From Berberis thunbergii (lineage: Eukaryota; Streptophyta; Magnoliopsida; Ranunculales; Berberidaceae), in assembly GCA_003290165.1 (NCBI GenBank), contig QNQO01006225.1, positions 558,001 through 622,000 on the forward strand: DNA of 64,000 nt, in the 5' to 3' direction. Below are positions 35,018 to 47,014 of this stretch, one piece after another. The position numbers and the translations under genes were made by a program. The notes below the pieces were generated by a model. The model was not told where the DNA came from. It searched no databases and saw nothing but the letters and a program-made list of their open reading frames with translations. Position 1 is the stretch's first letter; each line of letters starts with the position of its first letter.

Positions 35018-35496
35018 TTTTTTCGGACAGATTGTGTGACTTTAGTAAAATGATCATAACTTGCTCATTTCAAAACATTTACAAGTGATTCAAGTTGTGT
35101 TGATTAGATAACTCAGTGTACTAAAACGTTTGTGTTTTGATAAACTTGAGAATCGGTATTGGTCGAGCATATAAGTTGCCCGAAAGTCAGGAACACTATT
35201 CCATTTTCATTTTTCGGATAAATTTGCGCGATTTTAGTAAAATGACCATAACTTGTTCATTTCAAAACATTTTCTAGTGATTCAAGTTGTGTTTATTAGA
35301 TAAATCAATGTACTAAAAGTATTGTGTTTTGATCAACTTGATAATCGGTCTTAATCGAGCACATAAGTTGGCCAAAATTCAAGAACACTATCACGTTTTC
35401 ATTGCAAGACAAATTTGCGCGACTTTAGTAAAATGATCATAATTTGCTCATTTCAAAACATTTTCAAGTGATTCAAGTTGTGTTTATTAGATAACT
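35018..35496. repeat. ~191-bp tandem repeat, three units, third one interrupted
   Basis: Unit starts near 35018, 35210 and 35401. Each has gactttagtaaaatgatcat, ctcatttcaaaacattt and gattcaagttgtgtttatta blocks. The third unit breaks at 35496 and resumes at 39955-40060 (gagaatcagtctcaattgag) after the inserted element. Confidence 0.85.
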
Positions 35497-38400
35497 TGTA
35501 ACACCCTTAAATTTTATAAATATAATTTATTTTATTTTGAAGTAAATAAAATAGAGTTACATTTAATTGAATTTAAATTTCAAAATTTTAGGGTTTTATT
35601 TTGTAAAGTTAAAGGGTGGGTGCCCTCAGAATTTTAGTGGGGGCGAATAGCCATCCACAATATAAAAAAACACTTAATTTCCTTATTCTCTTGTGCAACA
35701 GGAAGAGCAAGCTTTGTTCTTCCTCTTATCCTTCTTCGGTGACGGCGGATAGCGTTGGGATGTTGCCGCGTCTTTTTTCGCCCAACCTCCCTTCTGTTCT
35801 TCCTTTCTCCTTCCTCTATCTTCCCTTTCAATCCCTTTAGATTTCGGTGCCAAAATAAGTTCGCAGGCAAGGGATTTGACGATGTGTGGTGTTGCATTAG
35901 AGAATGGTCGATGTGGCGATGGTTAGCGCGCGTTCGTTCGTTCGTCCGCCTATATGTTGATCAAGTTTCAATTATATGTTCAAATGTGAGTTTTCTTCAT
36001 ACTATTTCATACCTTTTGTTGAAATATATTATTGGGTTTGTTATAGTTTTTGGGTCTGGGGTTAATTGATTGGTGATTTCTGATATTTTTATTATTCTGG
36101 GTTTAATTTATAACTTCTTATGCATTGCTATTCTAAGTATTATTAGTATGTGAGGGTTGTTGAAGAACAATTAAGTGCAAATTTTGACATGCCATTTTAG
36201 TTTTGATTAGTGTTGGGGTTGCCCATGTTTGTAATTTTATTGATTGGGTGTGATTCTGTTTGGTTGGTGTTTGGATGGTTGATGGATAATAAGTTTTTGA
36301 GTTTTGTGTTTATTCAAATATGATGTAGTTTGATTGGTTTCACATATTATGTGTTATGACTTCTTAGAGATTACTTGATGCCCCTAAATGTGGTCTTGAA
36401 CTGGGCTGCTTGAAAAGTACTACCCTTGTTTTGCATATGTATATATATTCAGTGAGAGTTTTTTTTACTTGAATATGAATATATGATTGTATTGGTTTTT
36501 TTTTACATCTATATCGTATCTCAATCAGCTGGAACTCTTATTTCCAAGTTCTTAGTAATTTGGGTTTATTTATTTATTTTCATTGTTTGTCATCTCTAGA
36601 GTGGCTTAGTATACTCTAGTCTGTTTTCGAGGTGTCTTAATTTAATACACCTGTGAATCAGGTCTACCGCCAACTTTTAACGCCCATGATACTGCTCCCA
36701 TCTCCAACGGAAGTGTTGGGTTACTATCTGGCTATTGTTGAGTCATCGCATTTATGAATGTTTTGTTTGCTCTCATGGGAGTTGGTTGATAACCAAAAAA
36801 TTAAAATCAAGTCATGTATAAAATTTTACAGTAGAGGTTACAACTATAAATCAAGTGTCTATATTTTTCCTTTAATAAATCCTAATCAGGGGTTTTGGTA
36901 TTTTACTTCTGGTTCATGTTCATGGTTGGGATCCATGAACTAATTCTGAGGCATAAATTCCCTACAAATTGTTTTTCGTAGATTATACATTTCTTTACGA
37001 ACTTTTGTACTATTGTATGATGTTTAAAATCTGCTCGAAAGTTTGGGTTATGTTTAGAAATCTGGTTTAGTATTGTAGCAGTGAAAATGCATTCATAAAT
37101 CTTATTATGGTGTAAAATCATTTGCAACATGTGTCACACTTATTTATTTTCTCAGTAGTTACCCTGAATTGAATTGTTTAGCACTCTGATATTGATTAGA
37201 ACACTATACTAATTGGTCTTCAGCGACTTTGGTTTAGGTTCAGTTGGATTGCTCTGAAAATTTATCATGAACTGATTAATCCAGTCTCATCTACTCTTGA
37301 TTCTTGTTTTTATACACTGACATCGGTTTTAAAGATTATGGATCCTGTAAAAAAATTCTTGAAATACATTCTTATGGACTCTAGCGTACACTGTCCCTGC
37401 TTAGATTGTTGAGCCAAAATCTTAGACACTAGAGAGTTTTCTGCAAATTTTGCATTTGTAAGTGTCTGAAATGTGGTTTTGGATTAGGTCACTTAACTCA
37501 ATAACTTAGTTGTGTGGTTCAAAACCAGCTTTGGTTTCAATTAGTAATCTAGTAGCACATCTGTCTATTTGGAATACAGTCTATGGTCTGGGTTGGGACT
37601 TTTAGCTTTAATTGTCCTTTATCTTTGATTTTTATGTTCTAGTGAATCAGAAAAATGTATGCATTCTTTGAAAGAATGTTAAAGTTGATTTGCTTTGCCA
37701 GTGAGCAGCAAACCTTTGCATTGAATTAAACTTCTTTGGGCTTCGGCACAAGCTTTGAGTTTCATAGTGGTATTGCTCTGAAAAATTGGACTGGGATAAT
37801 AAGTATTTGGAATCAATTCGAGGAGCCCATGGTGATGCCATTAATGGGTTGATAGTTCTTAAAGGGTTGATACATTTTGCTTCTGCAGATGTAGATGGGT
37901 AATTGAAGATTTGGGGCAACGAAGGGGGAAAGAATGGTATTGATAGATATTGTTTAAAGGGAGTTTAGGGTTGGACATAGTGATGTTTCACTGAATTGTT
38001 TTGTGCTAATTTGTGAGGATGGGAGGTTGGTACATGGAGGTGGGTTAGATGGGTATGTGATAGAGTAGGGAAGTGGAGAGAAAGATAGTTGGATGTTGGT
38101 TGGTGAGGTGAAAAAAAATCAAATGGTTATGTTATGAGTGTTTTATGGATCAGCTGATAAGAACTTTGGTATTTGGATAATGGAGCATATGGTGTTGTTG
38201 GGATGAGTTGGAAATTCATGTTTTAGAATGGGTCTAAGAGTTGCATGACCTAGTTTGTTTGATTTAATTTAGGCTTGGACTAGCTTTTTTATTTGCTGCA
38301 TTGGCATTTGATTGATGAATACTTTCAAATTTGAGTATGGATCATTATGGTGCTTAGTTTAATAATTCACTAAAATAATCATGATTAAAGTAGTGTGTCA

Positions 38401-39954
38401 ACATAATGTACTGGATATAGTGTGCAAACCGACTAAAATATAGCTTAAATGAAAGGAGATCAATGATAGTTGACCATTGTTTACCTCATATGTATAAACA
38501 AGTTGGGTTTCATTTTAGGTAATCCCTTATGTGATTTTAGACATGTTTGATAATGAGTTTGTGTTATTTGTAGTGTTCTGTGTCACAAATGTGTTGACTT
38601 TACTATTCTAAATTGATTGATGTGTGGGTTTTTCTTAGCTTGGTTTTTCTCATTAGACTATCATGCTCAGATAATGTTTTGATAAATTGTGTAGGAAAAT
38701 GCTAGGATGTTCCTCAAATCAATGGGAGGATATTGTGGTTAAATTGTTTATGATTTGACAATGTGTCAAATGCTATTTTTCCTAAAAAGTGTGGGCAGAG
38801 ATTGTGGTGAATTGATTTATAAATGACAAAGTGTCATTGTGAGAGAAAATTGAAATATAAAAAATAAATGATATTGGTAAACTTTGACTCCTGAAAATTT
38901 AACCACCTAAATTGTATCACCGAGAACTACCACACCTCTTTTTGTTTATTATTTCCTTTCTCTTATAGAGAAACTAAATAACCTGCTGGTTGTCTTGCAG
39001 ATGTGGGACACCCCTTTCTTATAGAGAAACTAAAATAACTTTCGGGTTATTATTGCGGAAAGGTGGTGATTTTGGAAAACCTAAAATAGGCTTGATATTT
39101 ATCCGTAAAAAATGTGACGTGACTTTATGCGCATTGATAGCCCAAGAGTAGATTTTGTTACTCATATAGTTAGGAATATCCGGTGATGTATGCCTGTATG
39201 TGATGTGTCCCAACTTGGGCATGGATGACGGAGAAGTCCTCCTTTATATGAGAGAGGCATACAGACATGTATGTTCGGCACAGAGGTGGTGCGAATGTGG
39301 TATTGTCTAAGTGATCAATCCGTTAAAAATGAATCAAATGCAAATAAAAATGAATAATATGCGTAAGTCAAATATTGTATGAAGACAACCGTTTAAGTAA
39401 TAAATTACGCTTATATTGTTTCTAACCTTTTCATGCAGGATGGCAAGTCCACTAATATTTCTGCAGGTCAGACTTGCCATATTCAACTTCTACAGTGTAA
39501 GTACAAGTAAATGCATATTTATTTATTAGGACGATGACATGGTTGCCTCATTAAGGAACTACCTGTTGGTGTGGTTGTTTATTGTTTGGGTTTAGTTTGA
39601 TGTTATCGCGTGCAAATTTATTGATTTTGGGATGAAGATTTACTCACACCAGCTTTATTGCTGACCCAAATGAGATTTTGCTTCTTGGGTAATTCCTTTA
39701 AGAATGTAGCTGATGAGCCTTTCTGGTTTAGAGACTTTTGAGTAGCGTTACTGGAGTTCCGCTAGTGGGGCTAGCAACGTCAGAGTCCTTCATAGTTAGA
39801 GTTCTTTTTTGTTTCAGTAATTAAATATGCTTAAGTTGTTGTTGTTGCTAAATGTTTCTATTGTTATTGAATTTCACGTCCCGAGTTTTGAGAAAACGGA
39901 TAATCATACGTGAATTTTGGAATTTTTGTTTTCTTCAAAAATCGGGGCGTGACA
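35497..39954. mobile_element. 4458-bp TG...CA insertion with 5-bp TSD (solo LTR or LTR-type element)
   Basis: Begins TGTAACACCC and ends GGGCGTGACA. It is flanked by the direct repeat TAACT (35492-35496 and 39955-39959), and removing it restores the third tandem-repeat unit. The TG...CA ends and 5-bp duplication mean integrase-type insertion. No gag or pol and no second LTR are recognised inside, so it is either a very long solo LTR or a non-coding LTR-type derivative. A TATA-like aatataaaaaaac lies at about 35660. It carries a WD40 gene fragment at 37740-38215. Confidence 0.8.
37740..38215 (+). pseudogene. WD40-repeat protein fragment, JINGUBANG-like, captured
   Basis: Broken plus-strand reading of WD40 blades: KYLESIRGAHGDAINGLIVL, then HFASADVDG with LKIWG, then in the next frame GHSDVSLNCFVLICEDGRLV, VHGGGLDGYVIE, and finally YGSADKNFGIWIME. 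GH...D and IW spacings are those of WD40 repeats, and the wording is closest by memory to plant JINGUBANG-type proteins. Frameshifts and stops rule out function. No intron is evident within the fragment. It lies inside the 4.46-kb LTR-type insertion, so it was probably carried there by the element. Confidence 0.75.
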
Positions 39955-40750
39955 TAACTCATAGTACTACAATTTTTGTGTGAACTTGAGAATCAGTCTC
40001 AATTGAGGGTTTAAATTGGTCGAAAGTTTCCCTGTTGTGCATTTTTTTCATTTTGAGTTTGGATTTCTCTGTTATGCATATTTATTGGCGGTTTAAGAAA
40101 GTTAAAAAAAAAAACCTTAATGGTGTGTGAGAAAGAGGAAATGGTGGTGTGGTGTAGTCGTTGCCTAATTTTAATAATATGGTGCACAATTTATCAGTTT
40201 TTTTACATTCAAGGAACCATGTTTGGTCTCCAATGCCAGGAATATTGGAATTGGCTTTTTTTTTCTTGTATAGTTTTGATTCCGTCATCATTTTGTGCAC
40301 CAATTTATTGGCTTCTTTTTTATTAATAGATTGGTTGGATTAATGGCATTAAACAAATATTTTCCTTTTGAAATAAGATTTATTCAGAGGAACCTTATAT
40401 CAGTTCCTGCAACATCATTAACCACGATAATTTTCGAATTTAGGTTTAAAAATAAATTGAATCAATTATCAAAAGTTAGACTCAATTAACTAAGGTAAGG
40501 GTAAAACAGTCCAAAAAGTATTCTTGACCAGTCAATGACATGGACTTAATGGTTCCACCAGAAAATGAGTATTAGACTCAATTAGTTTTCAAAATGAGGG
40601 TCAAACTCTAATAGTATAAACTATGAGTGCCAAAAAAAAAAAAAAAAACAAATATAAATGCATAAACACTAAAGTCATATAATAATCATTTCATTAATTT
40701 GTTAAACACTAAGAAACAATTATAACTCGTAACTATATACATCCCAAATC

Positions 40751-41485
40751 AGTGTTCTAAAAATGTGCCTAGGCGCTAGAAGGTAGAAAAATGCCCAGAT
40801 TAATGGCTTGGCGGGTTTTGGGCGGTCTAGGCGGGTCTGGACGGGGTCTGGGTGGTCTAGGCGGGTTTGAACGGGGTCTGGGCGACCTAGGTAAGGTCTG
40901 GGCGGCGTAGGTGGTCCGGGCGAGTTTTTTTATTTATTTTTAATAAGGCTGATTGTGTTATTATTTTATTTTTCTTTCCTTTTTTTAAAATAAACAATTT
41001 AATTATTTTTTTATTCAATATATTTTTAAATGTAGCAAAGGATGATTACTTAATGAAATTCTCAAAGGATCTGCTGGTACCAGTTTTAGTAATGTAGATT
41101 TTATAAAACATTACTGAGGTTATTCATGCAATTTGAAGAAAAATAAAATAGTAGGTTTGGATATTTATCCACAAATTCAACTTTGTATAAAGTACCCATC
41201 AAGACCAACTTCAGTCATTTGAGTTTTAATAAATTTTGTTCATGATTGTTAATTTTTCATGTTTTTAAATTTTGCATATGTATCTTGGCATTAAATTGGA
41301 TGTAATTGTTAAGGTATTATGCTTAACTTTTGTAAATTATGAAAGTTATAATACAAAACCTAAGACTGCCTAGGCGCCCGCCTAGGCCCCTGGGCGCTAG
41401 GCACCTGCTCGCCGCCCGCCTAAGCTCCTGGGCGCTAGGCACCTGCTCACCACTCGCCCACCGCCTAGCGCTTTTTAGAACACTG
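40751..41485. mobile_element. hAT-like MITE with CAGTG ends
   Basis: The terminal repeat CAGTGTTCTAAAAA (40751-40764) mirrors TTTTTAGAACACTG (41472-41485). GCGCTAG and GGCGG motifs follow inside both ends, and the left subterminal part has a ~30-bp G-rich tandem repeat (40803-40900). Candidate 8-bp flanks (tcccaaat and tgaaaaat) match at only five positions, so the target duplication is not secure. Confidence 0.75.
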
Positions 41486-41664
41486 TGAAAAATCAACTCA
41501 ACTAACATGATAAACCCGAGTGACCATTTCAACAAATTTAAGCATTTGGACAAACCTGAACACTAGAACGTTAGGGACAGCCTGAAATCTAGTTGGCAAT
41601 ACACTAGCAACTACCAAAAAATTAAGTTGATCGCAGGCAAACTCTCTCATTCCATATAACCCTT

Positions 41665-42412
41665 CTAGGGAGCGATAGAGAGCGCGAGGGAAGGGCGTAA
41701 CCACCCATCCCCCTCGAGATGCACAACGTCGCTCATCTCGAGGGGGATGGGTGTGAGACCCTTGTGTGGGCGGACCTGAGGGGAGGGTGAGGGTGAGGGT
41801 TGGAGCCCAATAGGCCCAACAGGCCCGTGGATCCCAAGAGGGGTTGGGCTAGCTACCAAGGGGGATCATAGTCCCACATCGCCTGGGTGCGGGATGGTTA
41901 TGTGCTTTAAGTGTGCGAGGTCGCTCTACATGACAACACGCGTTTTAAAGTCGTGCGGGCCGGTTGGTAGCCCAAAGCGGACAATATGGTGTCATGTGGA
42001 CCGGGTCGTTACAGTTGGTATCAGAGCCTGACCCAGCCGGAAGTGTGCCACGTGGAGGTGGGCCCTCGGGCAACGTGGACGTTGTGCCTGTGTGGCCAAC
42101 GAGGACGTTGGGCCTTAAGGGGGGTGGACTGTGAGACCCTTGTGTGGGCGGACCTGAGGGGGAGGGTGAGGGTGAGGGTTGGAGCCCAATAGGCCCAACA
42201 GGCCCGTGGATCCCAAGAGGGGTTGGGCTAGCTACCAAGGGGGATCATAGTCCCACATCGCTTGGGTGCGGGATGGTTATGTGCTTTAAGTGTGCGAGGT
42301 CGCTCTACATGACAACACGCGTTTTAAAGCCGTGCGGGCCGGTTGGTAGCCCAAAGCGGACAATATGGTGTCATGTGGACCGGGTCGTTACAATGGGCCA
42401 CCCTCCCTCGCC
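41665..42412. repeat. GC-rich foldback element containing a TRIM
   Basis: With the TRIM removed, the left arm (tctaggg...gcgagggaaggg...cccatccccctcgagatg, to about 41719) mirrors the right arm (catctcgagggggatggg, 41733-41751, continued by ccaccctccctcgccccctaga, 42396-42412). It shares GAGGGAGGG and CATCCCCCTCG cores with the foldback at 34342-34478. Confidence 0.7.
41752..42392 (+). mobile_element. TRIM retrotransposon (641 bp) with 5-bp TSD
   Basis: Two LTRs of 262 and 263 bp (41752-42013 and 42130-42392), starting TGTGAGACCCTTG and ending GGTCGTTACA, differ at only a few bases. The 116-bp interior has a tRNA-Met-type PBS (TGGTATCAGAGC, 42016-42027) and a polypurine tract (aaggggggtgga, about 42117-42128). 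Target duplications ATGGG lie at 41747-41751 and 42393-42397. No coding capacity. The LTR shows no 5S rRNA segment, so it is not Cassandra. Confidence 0.93.
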
Positions 42413-43227
42413 CCCTAGAATTTCTGCATCCCATATGTGCATCTCATTTCTACCCTAGGAGTTGTTTTTTTATTCCACATTGCAACCTCATGAGTTATTT
42501 ATAAAGTTGTTTAATGATCCAACAATTGTAAAGCTAGCTTGTTGGTTTATTTTAGCACCAATCAGGCTTTTATTTGATTTTCTATTGGTTCGTGGTGGAG
42601 AAGAGAGGTTACTTGTGGATGAAAATGAAAAAAAGACTGGTAGTGTAGATATTTATGTGATGGTGGTTGGCAGTCTTTCTAGCAAGCGAGAAAGATTGTT
42701 GTTATTGCTATATGAAGATGAGGAGATGGCAAGGTGAAGATGGAGTTGTACCGAAATGGTCTATGAGAACAAGATCAAAGATAGAAGAGAGAAGAGAGAA
42801 GAGTGGACTGTGTTTGTGAAAATCAGAGGAAGAAATAGGTGGTTGGCTTGGGCTTTTAGGTCATGATCTTGGGCTTGGGCTTCACCGTACGTGCCTATTC
42901 GTGAATGTTTAGTATTTTCTCTTCTAAATTCACGGCGCTAAGGCACTTTCATCAATTAAACTTTGATATGTATAAAATCATGAAAATAAAATAATTATAA
43001 TAAAATACATAATCAAAACATTAACAAATATAAGTTATAAGTTAATTTATGTATAAATTACGTGAATATCATTATCCCACAAGGTTTTAGAAGAGTTGGA
43101 ATGGAATCCCATAAATAAAATAATTAAATAATCCATATAAAAGATGAAGAAATAAAAAATGAAAACAAAAGTAACTGAGCGTAGGAGATTAAAAACAAAT
43201 GCATTGATGATAGATCGAACCGTCCTT
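42413..43227. other. No gene identified
   Basis: An open frame at 42462-42737 (91 codons) has a hydrophobic start and basic end but no recognisable domain. The rest is AT-rich with no supported feature. Confidence 0.5.
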
Positions 43228-43935
43228 TGATCAGCACTGTACATATGTCATGATAATCTTGTCAACATAATAAAGGGAACATGATTGCACATTCAATCTA
43301 GCAAGGCCCAGACAACATTAAGCCCATGATAGGTAGGATTCAGAAGGTCGGACCCAAATTGCAACGCCCCACTAATCCCACACATCACGCGATCAAGCCA
43401 AATATTCGTAAGCCCTGATAAGGCAAGTATCTGGGCAATCGACCCAAGACAGGAAGGGCAACAATACTTTGCAAATCTAGGAACAAGGAAACTTTCTTGC
43501 ATGGACAACACTCAGAAAGGGAAACCTCTCCTGCAGATTTAGGAACACAAGTCATGTAGGGAAACTTTCCTACATGGACAACTCCCAACTAGGAAATGAT
43601 CTCCAGTAAGATCTCTTTCCCTAAACTGTGCCACCAAAGGCCGAGCCGAGCAAGGACTCTCTTACTATAAAAGGGAGACAAGGTCGATGAACAAAAGTAC
43701 ATGACATAAACCTAATTTACAGCTTTAAGCCTCTCCTAGGCCTTATCTAACTTAAGCATTGGAATGCCATTGACCACCAACGGTGATCTTTAGCTCACGT
43801 GTGTTCCCTGTGCAAGTTTAGGTAAAGGCGAAGCAGAAGAGCATAAAATGACTACATCAGTTTGGCGTCGTTCGTGGGGAACAAAGAGTTCCCCAGAAGA
43901 AATAGTAATACCAGCCTTCCCATTTAGCCATAAAA

Positions 43936-45310
43936 ATGGTGACAACAAGGCCTCGCAACAATGGAGACGTTGTTTAACCCTCAAACTCTCAAACTAGCAG
44001 AGTGTCGCTAGCTCTAGGGCCACCACCACTGCGGGATGAACCCTCTCAGACCCCATGCCAATGGCAGCCGCGACCGACCCAATGGTGGATTTACTGTCAA
44101 CCCAAATGCAACAAATTGCGTAAGTGATGGAGATACTAAATCAGCAGAATCATCCACCCACAGGAGGAGACTGTAAGCAAAAAAGAGCCAGTCCTCGGAA
44201 GGCTCCAGAGAGCAAGTTCAGGAGAGTTGCGCTGTCCCTGGAGCTTCTCAGTGGACCAAAGACGGAGGAGCGACAAACAGGGACCCACCGTCCAAAGCCG
44301 TCAGACACGTCTCACACAATCCCATCTGACAAAGAGCCACACATCCAGACGTACCGTTCAATTTCATTGTCTCTCCATTCATGGATCATATCATGGACGA
44401 ACCACTATCGAAGAAGTACACCGAGCCAAAGCTGGAGTTTTACAACGGGACAGGAGACCCGTTCGATCACTTGAGCCACTTCGAGCATGTAATGGCACTC
44501 AAGGAAGGGTTGATGCAATAATGTGCCAATCATTCCCTACCAGCTTGAAGAAGTCAGCACTAACTTGGTTACACAGCCACCCTTCGAGGTCCATCGACTC
44601 ATTCTGAACATTGGCAACGACATCCCTCACGCGCTTTGTAGGAAACCACTGAATCAGGAAGGCCCGCACTATCTACCGACTCTAAAATAGAAGCAGAACG
44701 AAATGTTGAGGGAATACGTCATGCGCTTCAATGATGAGTACTCTCATCGATGGTTGTAGTGATGACACCGCCGTCACTGCCTTCATGTTGGGTCTAAAGC
44801 GAAGAAAGTTCTTTGACTTCCTTACTTTGGACCCCCAGCCAATATGGCAGATCTGCTGCAGGATGACCAAAGATACAACACTCTAGACAAGATGTTGACC
44901 GCCATGAAGGAGGCGAAATCTGATAGGAAACTTTTTGATCCCAGATACAAGAAAAATGGGAAGAAGGAGGGCAGCGATGGGAATAAGAGGACACACAATG
45001 ACATTAAGACCGACTACAACCACACAAGGCAGGACAAGGCCTACAATTATGTTCGGTCCAAATCTGTCACCCCTTTCAACACCAATCTGTCTGACGTCCT
45101 CAATTCTATGAAGAATTGGGAAAAATAGAAGTGCCCCTCAAGAAGCGAGGAAACCCCGCTCGACGTGACAACAACAAATATTTGCCTTCCACAAGGAGGG
45201 CGGACACGATACTGAGGATTGTAAAAACTTTAGAAGAGAACTAGAGTACTGGATCAGAAAAGGTAAGCTCAAGGGGTTCCTGAGCTCAGACAGGAGGCAG
45301 GACTGGGCAA
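43936..45310 (+). pseudogene. gag of Tat-type element 2, broken
   Basis: Starts MVTTRPRNNGD at 43936. Readable segments in different frames: TGDPFDHLSHFEHVMALKEG (about 44449), CQSFPTSLKKSALTWLHSHP (about 44523), DDTAVTAFMLGLKRRKF (about 44760), and the knuckle region FHKEGGHDTEDCKNFRRELE (about 45190) followed by YWIRKGKLKGF. The order is that of a complete gypsy gag, but repeated stops make it a pseudogene. It is more complete than the gag of the element at 15239. Confidence 0.82.
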
Positions 45311-45499
45311 ATGAAAGCGAAGACGTTGTCAAGGAGATCGAAAAGAAAACTTCTGACATCATCTATGTCTTTCATGGGGTCGATATCGAGGGAGAGCAAT
45401 CCAACAGTTCTCGCAAGAGGATGCTGACCAAGATGCGGACGCCACCCCAGTGCGAGGATTGACCAATGCAGCATGCATGAATTCAGAGTTCAATCCCAC

Positions 45500-45905
45500 C
45501 ATTGACGTTTACGAATAGGGATGTTAATGGTGTACATTCTCCTCACAGTGATTCTCTGGTCTCTGTCCTCATTGCGAAGTGGGAGGTGAAAAGGGCCTTG
45601 GTGGATACAGGAAGCTCACTTAATGTTTTGTTTCTTAGTGCATTCCAAAACATGCAACTCTAGGATAAAAACTTAATCCCCGCTACTTACCCCATAGACA
45701 AATTCAGTGGAGAGAAATGTTTATTTACCGGGAAGATCAATCTAATGGTGGTGGCGGGTGAACGATAATTGCGAAAGTACCTTGCCGAAGAATTTATGGT
45801 GGTTGACGCTCCGTCCACCTACAATAATATTTTGGGAAGGCCTTGGCTTCATCATATGGAGGCAGTAGTTTCCACTATGCAACAATGCATCAAATACACA
45901 GCCAA
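45500..45905 (+). pseudogene. Aspartic protease of Tat-type element 2, broken
   Basis: Active-site segment RALVDTGSSLNVLFLSAFQN at about 45592-45650. The C-terminal signature STYNNILGRPWLHHMEAVV lies at about 45815-45870. Stops interrupt the domain near 45661 and 45767. A short tail (RGDQPATRDCHYATLKQ, about 45930-45980) matches the usual spacer before RT, but RT never begins. Confidence 0.8.
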
Positions 45906-47014
45906 CTAGGCCCAATGAATTATCCGAGGAGATCAGCCTGCAACAAGAGACTGCCATTACGCGACCTTGAAACAACTGAATGTCTACCAATTACAGCTCA
46001 GGCCCGTGAAACAGAGGTATCAGGCACCGAGCCTAGATGAAAAACGAGAATCAATTTGCGTGGACGGAAAGATAACACCGACAACTGAAGTGTAGCTATT
46101 CGGAAAGCTAGAATTCGGAGCAGGAGGCCATATCTAGACCAATGTAGAACTAAGTAACAATACTTCAGCAAATGGGCGCTTACTCTAAGAGCTATTAATC
46201 AGCAAGAACCGCCCCCCAACACAAAATACACTCTTAAGTAACTTCGCTAGCTTTGTAAAAAAAACACTTCGTTAGGCCTGATCAGCACCGTACACATGTC
46301 ATGATAATCTCGTCAACATAATAAAGTAGGCCAAATTGCACGCTCAATCTAGCAAGGCCCAGACAGTGTTAAGCCCACGATTGGCTGGATCCAAAAGATC
46401 ACACCCAAATTGCAACACACCACTATGCCCACACGTCATGCGGTCAAGCCCAATACTCGTAATTTTTGATAAGGCAAGCATAAGCCCTGATACGGTAAGT
46501 ATTTTACCAATTTTAAAACTTTCAACTATCATCCAACCAAGGAGTTGATCTGCCCGAACTTCGGGTTCAACCCAAGACGGGTAGGCTAGCAATACTTTGG
46601 TTCCGACTAAGAAACAAGTACTAGAATATAAGTCAGGCAATGAACCTTTCTTGCATGGACAACACTCAGAAAGGGAAACCTCTCCCACAGATCTAGGAGC
46701 ACAAGTCATGTAGAGAAACCTCCCTACATGGACAACTCCCAACTAGGAAGGGATTTCCAGCAAGATCTATTTCCCTAAACTATGCCACCAAAGGTCGAGC
46801 CGAACAATAACTCTCACACTATGAAAGGTAGATAAGGTCGATGAACAAATGTACACGACATAAAGCCAATTTACAGCTTTAAGCCTTTCCTAAGCCTTAT
46901 CTAACTTAAGCATCGGAGTGCCATTGGCCACCACACGGTGGTCCTTCGCTTACATGTGTTCCATGTGCAAGTTTATGTAAAGGCGAAACAGGATAGCAGA
47001 AATCAACTACATCA

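Larger units (their letters stand above)
34801..40649. mobile_element. MULE-like element with ~125-bp TIRs, split by a 4.46-kb insertion
   Basis: The left arm (34805-34940: agtttataactattagagtt, gtataacactcatcttctgac, cattttgcccttacctt) mirrors the right arm (40490-40640) over about 125 bp. The same terminal motifs occur in the MULE-type element at 32998-33996. Without the inserted sequence it is about 1.4 kb, non-coding, with an internal tandem repeat. A 9-bp TSD is not clean: aaattataaa at the left against aaatataaa at the right is the best candidate. Confidence 0.72.
43228..47014 (+). mobile_element. Tat-type gypsy element 2, gag-protease only
   Basis: LTRs 43228-43859 (632 bp) and 46279-47014 (736 bp), both starting TGATCAGCAC and ending ACTACATCA; the 3' LTR is longer through internal duplication (about 46440-46560). 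A PBS-like TTTGGCGTCGTTCGTGGGGA follows the 5' LTR. The interior holds gag and protease in broken frames, and ends shortly after protease without RT, RNase H or integrase. No matching 5-bp target duplication is found at the outer ends. Confidence 0.85.

Noticed and set aside
41752..42392. Cassandra-type TRIM
   Set aside because: The LTR lacks the 5S rRNA-like segment that defines Cassandra.
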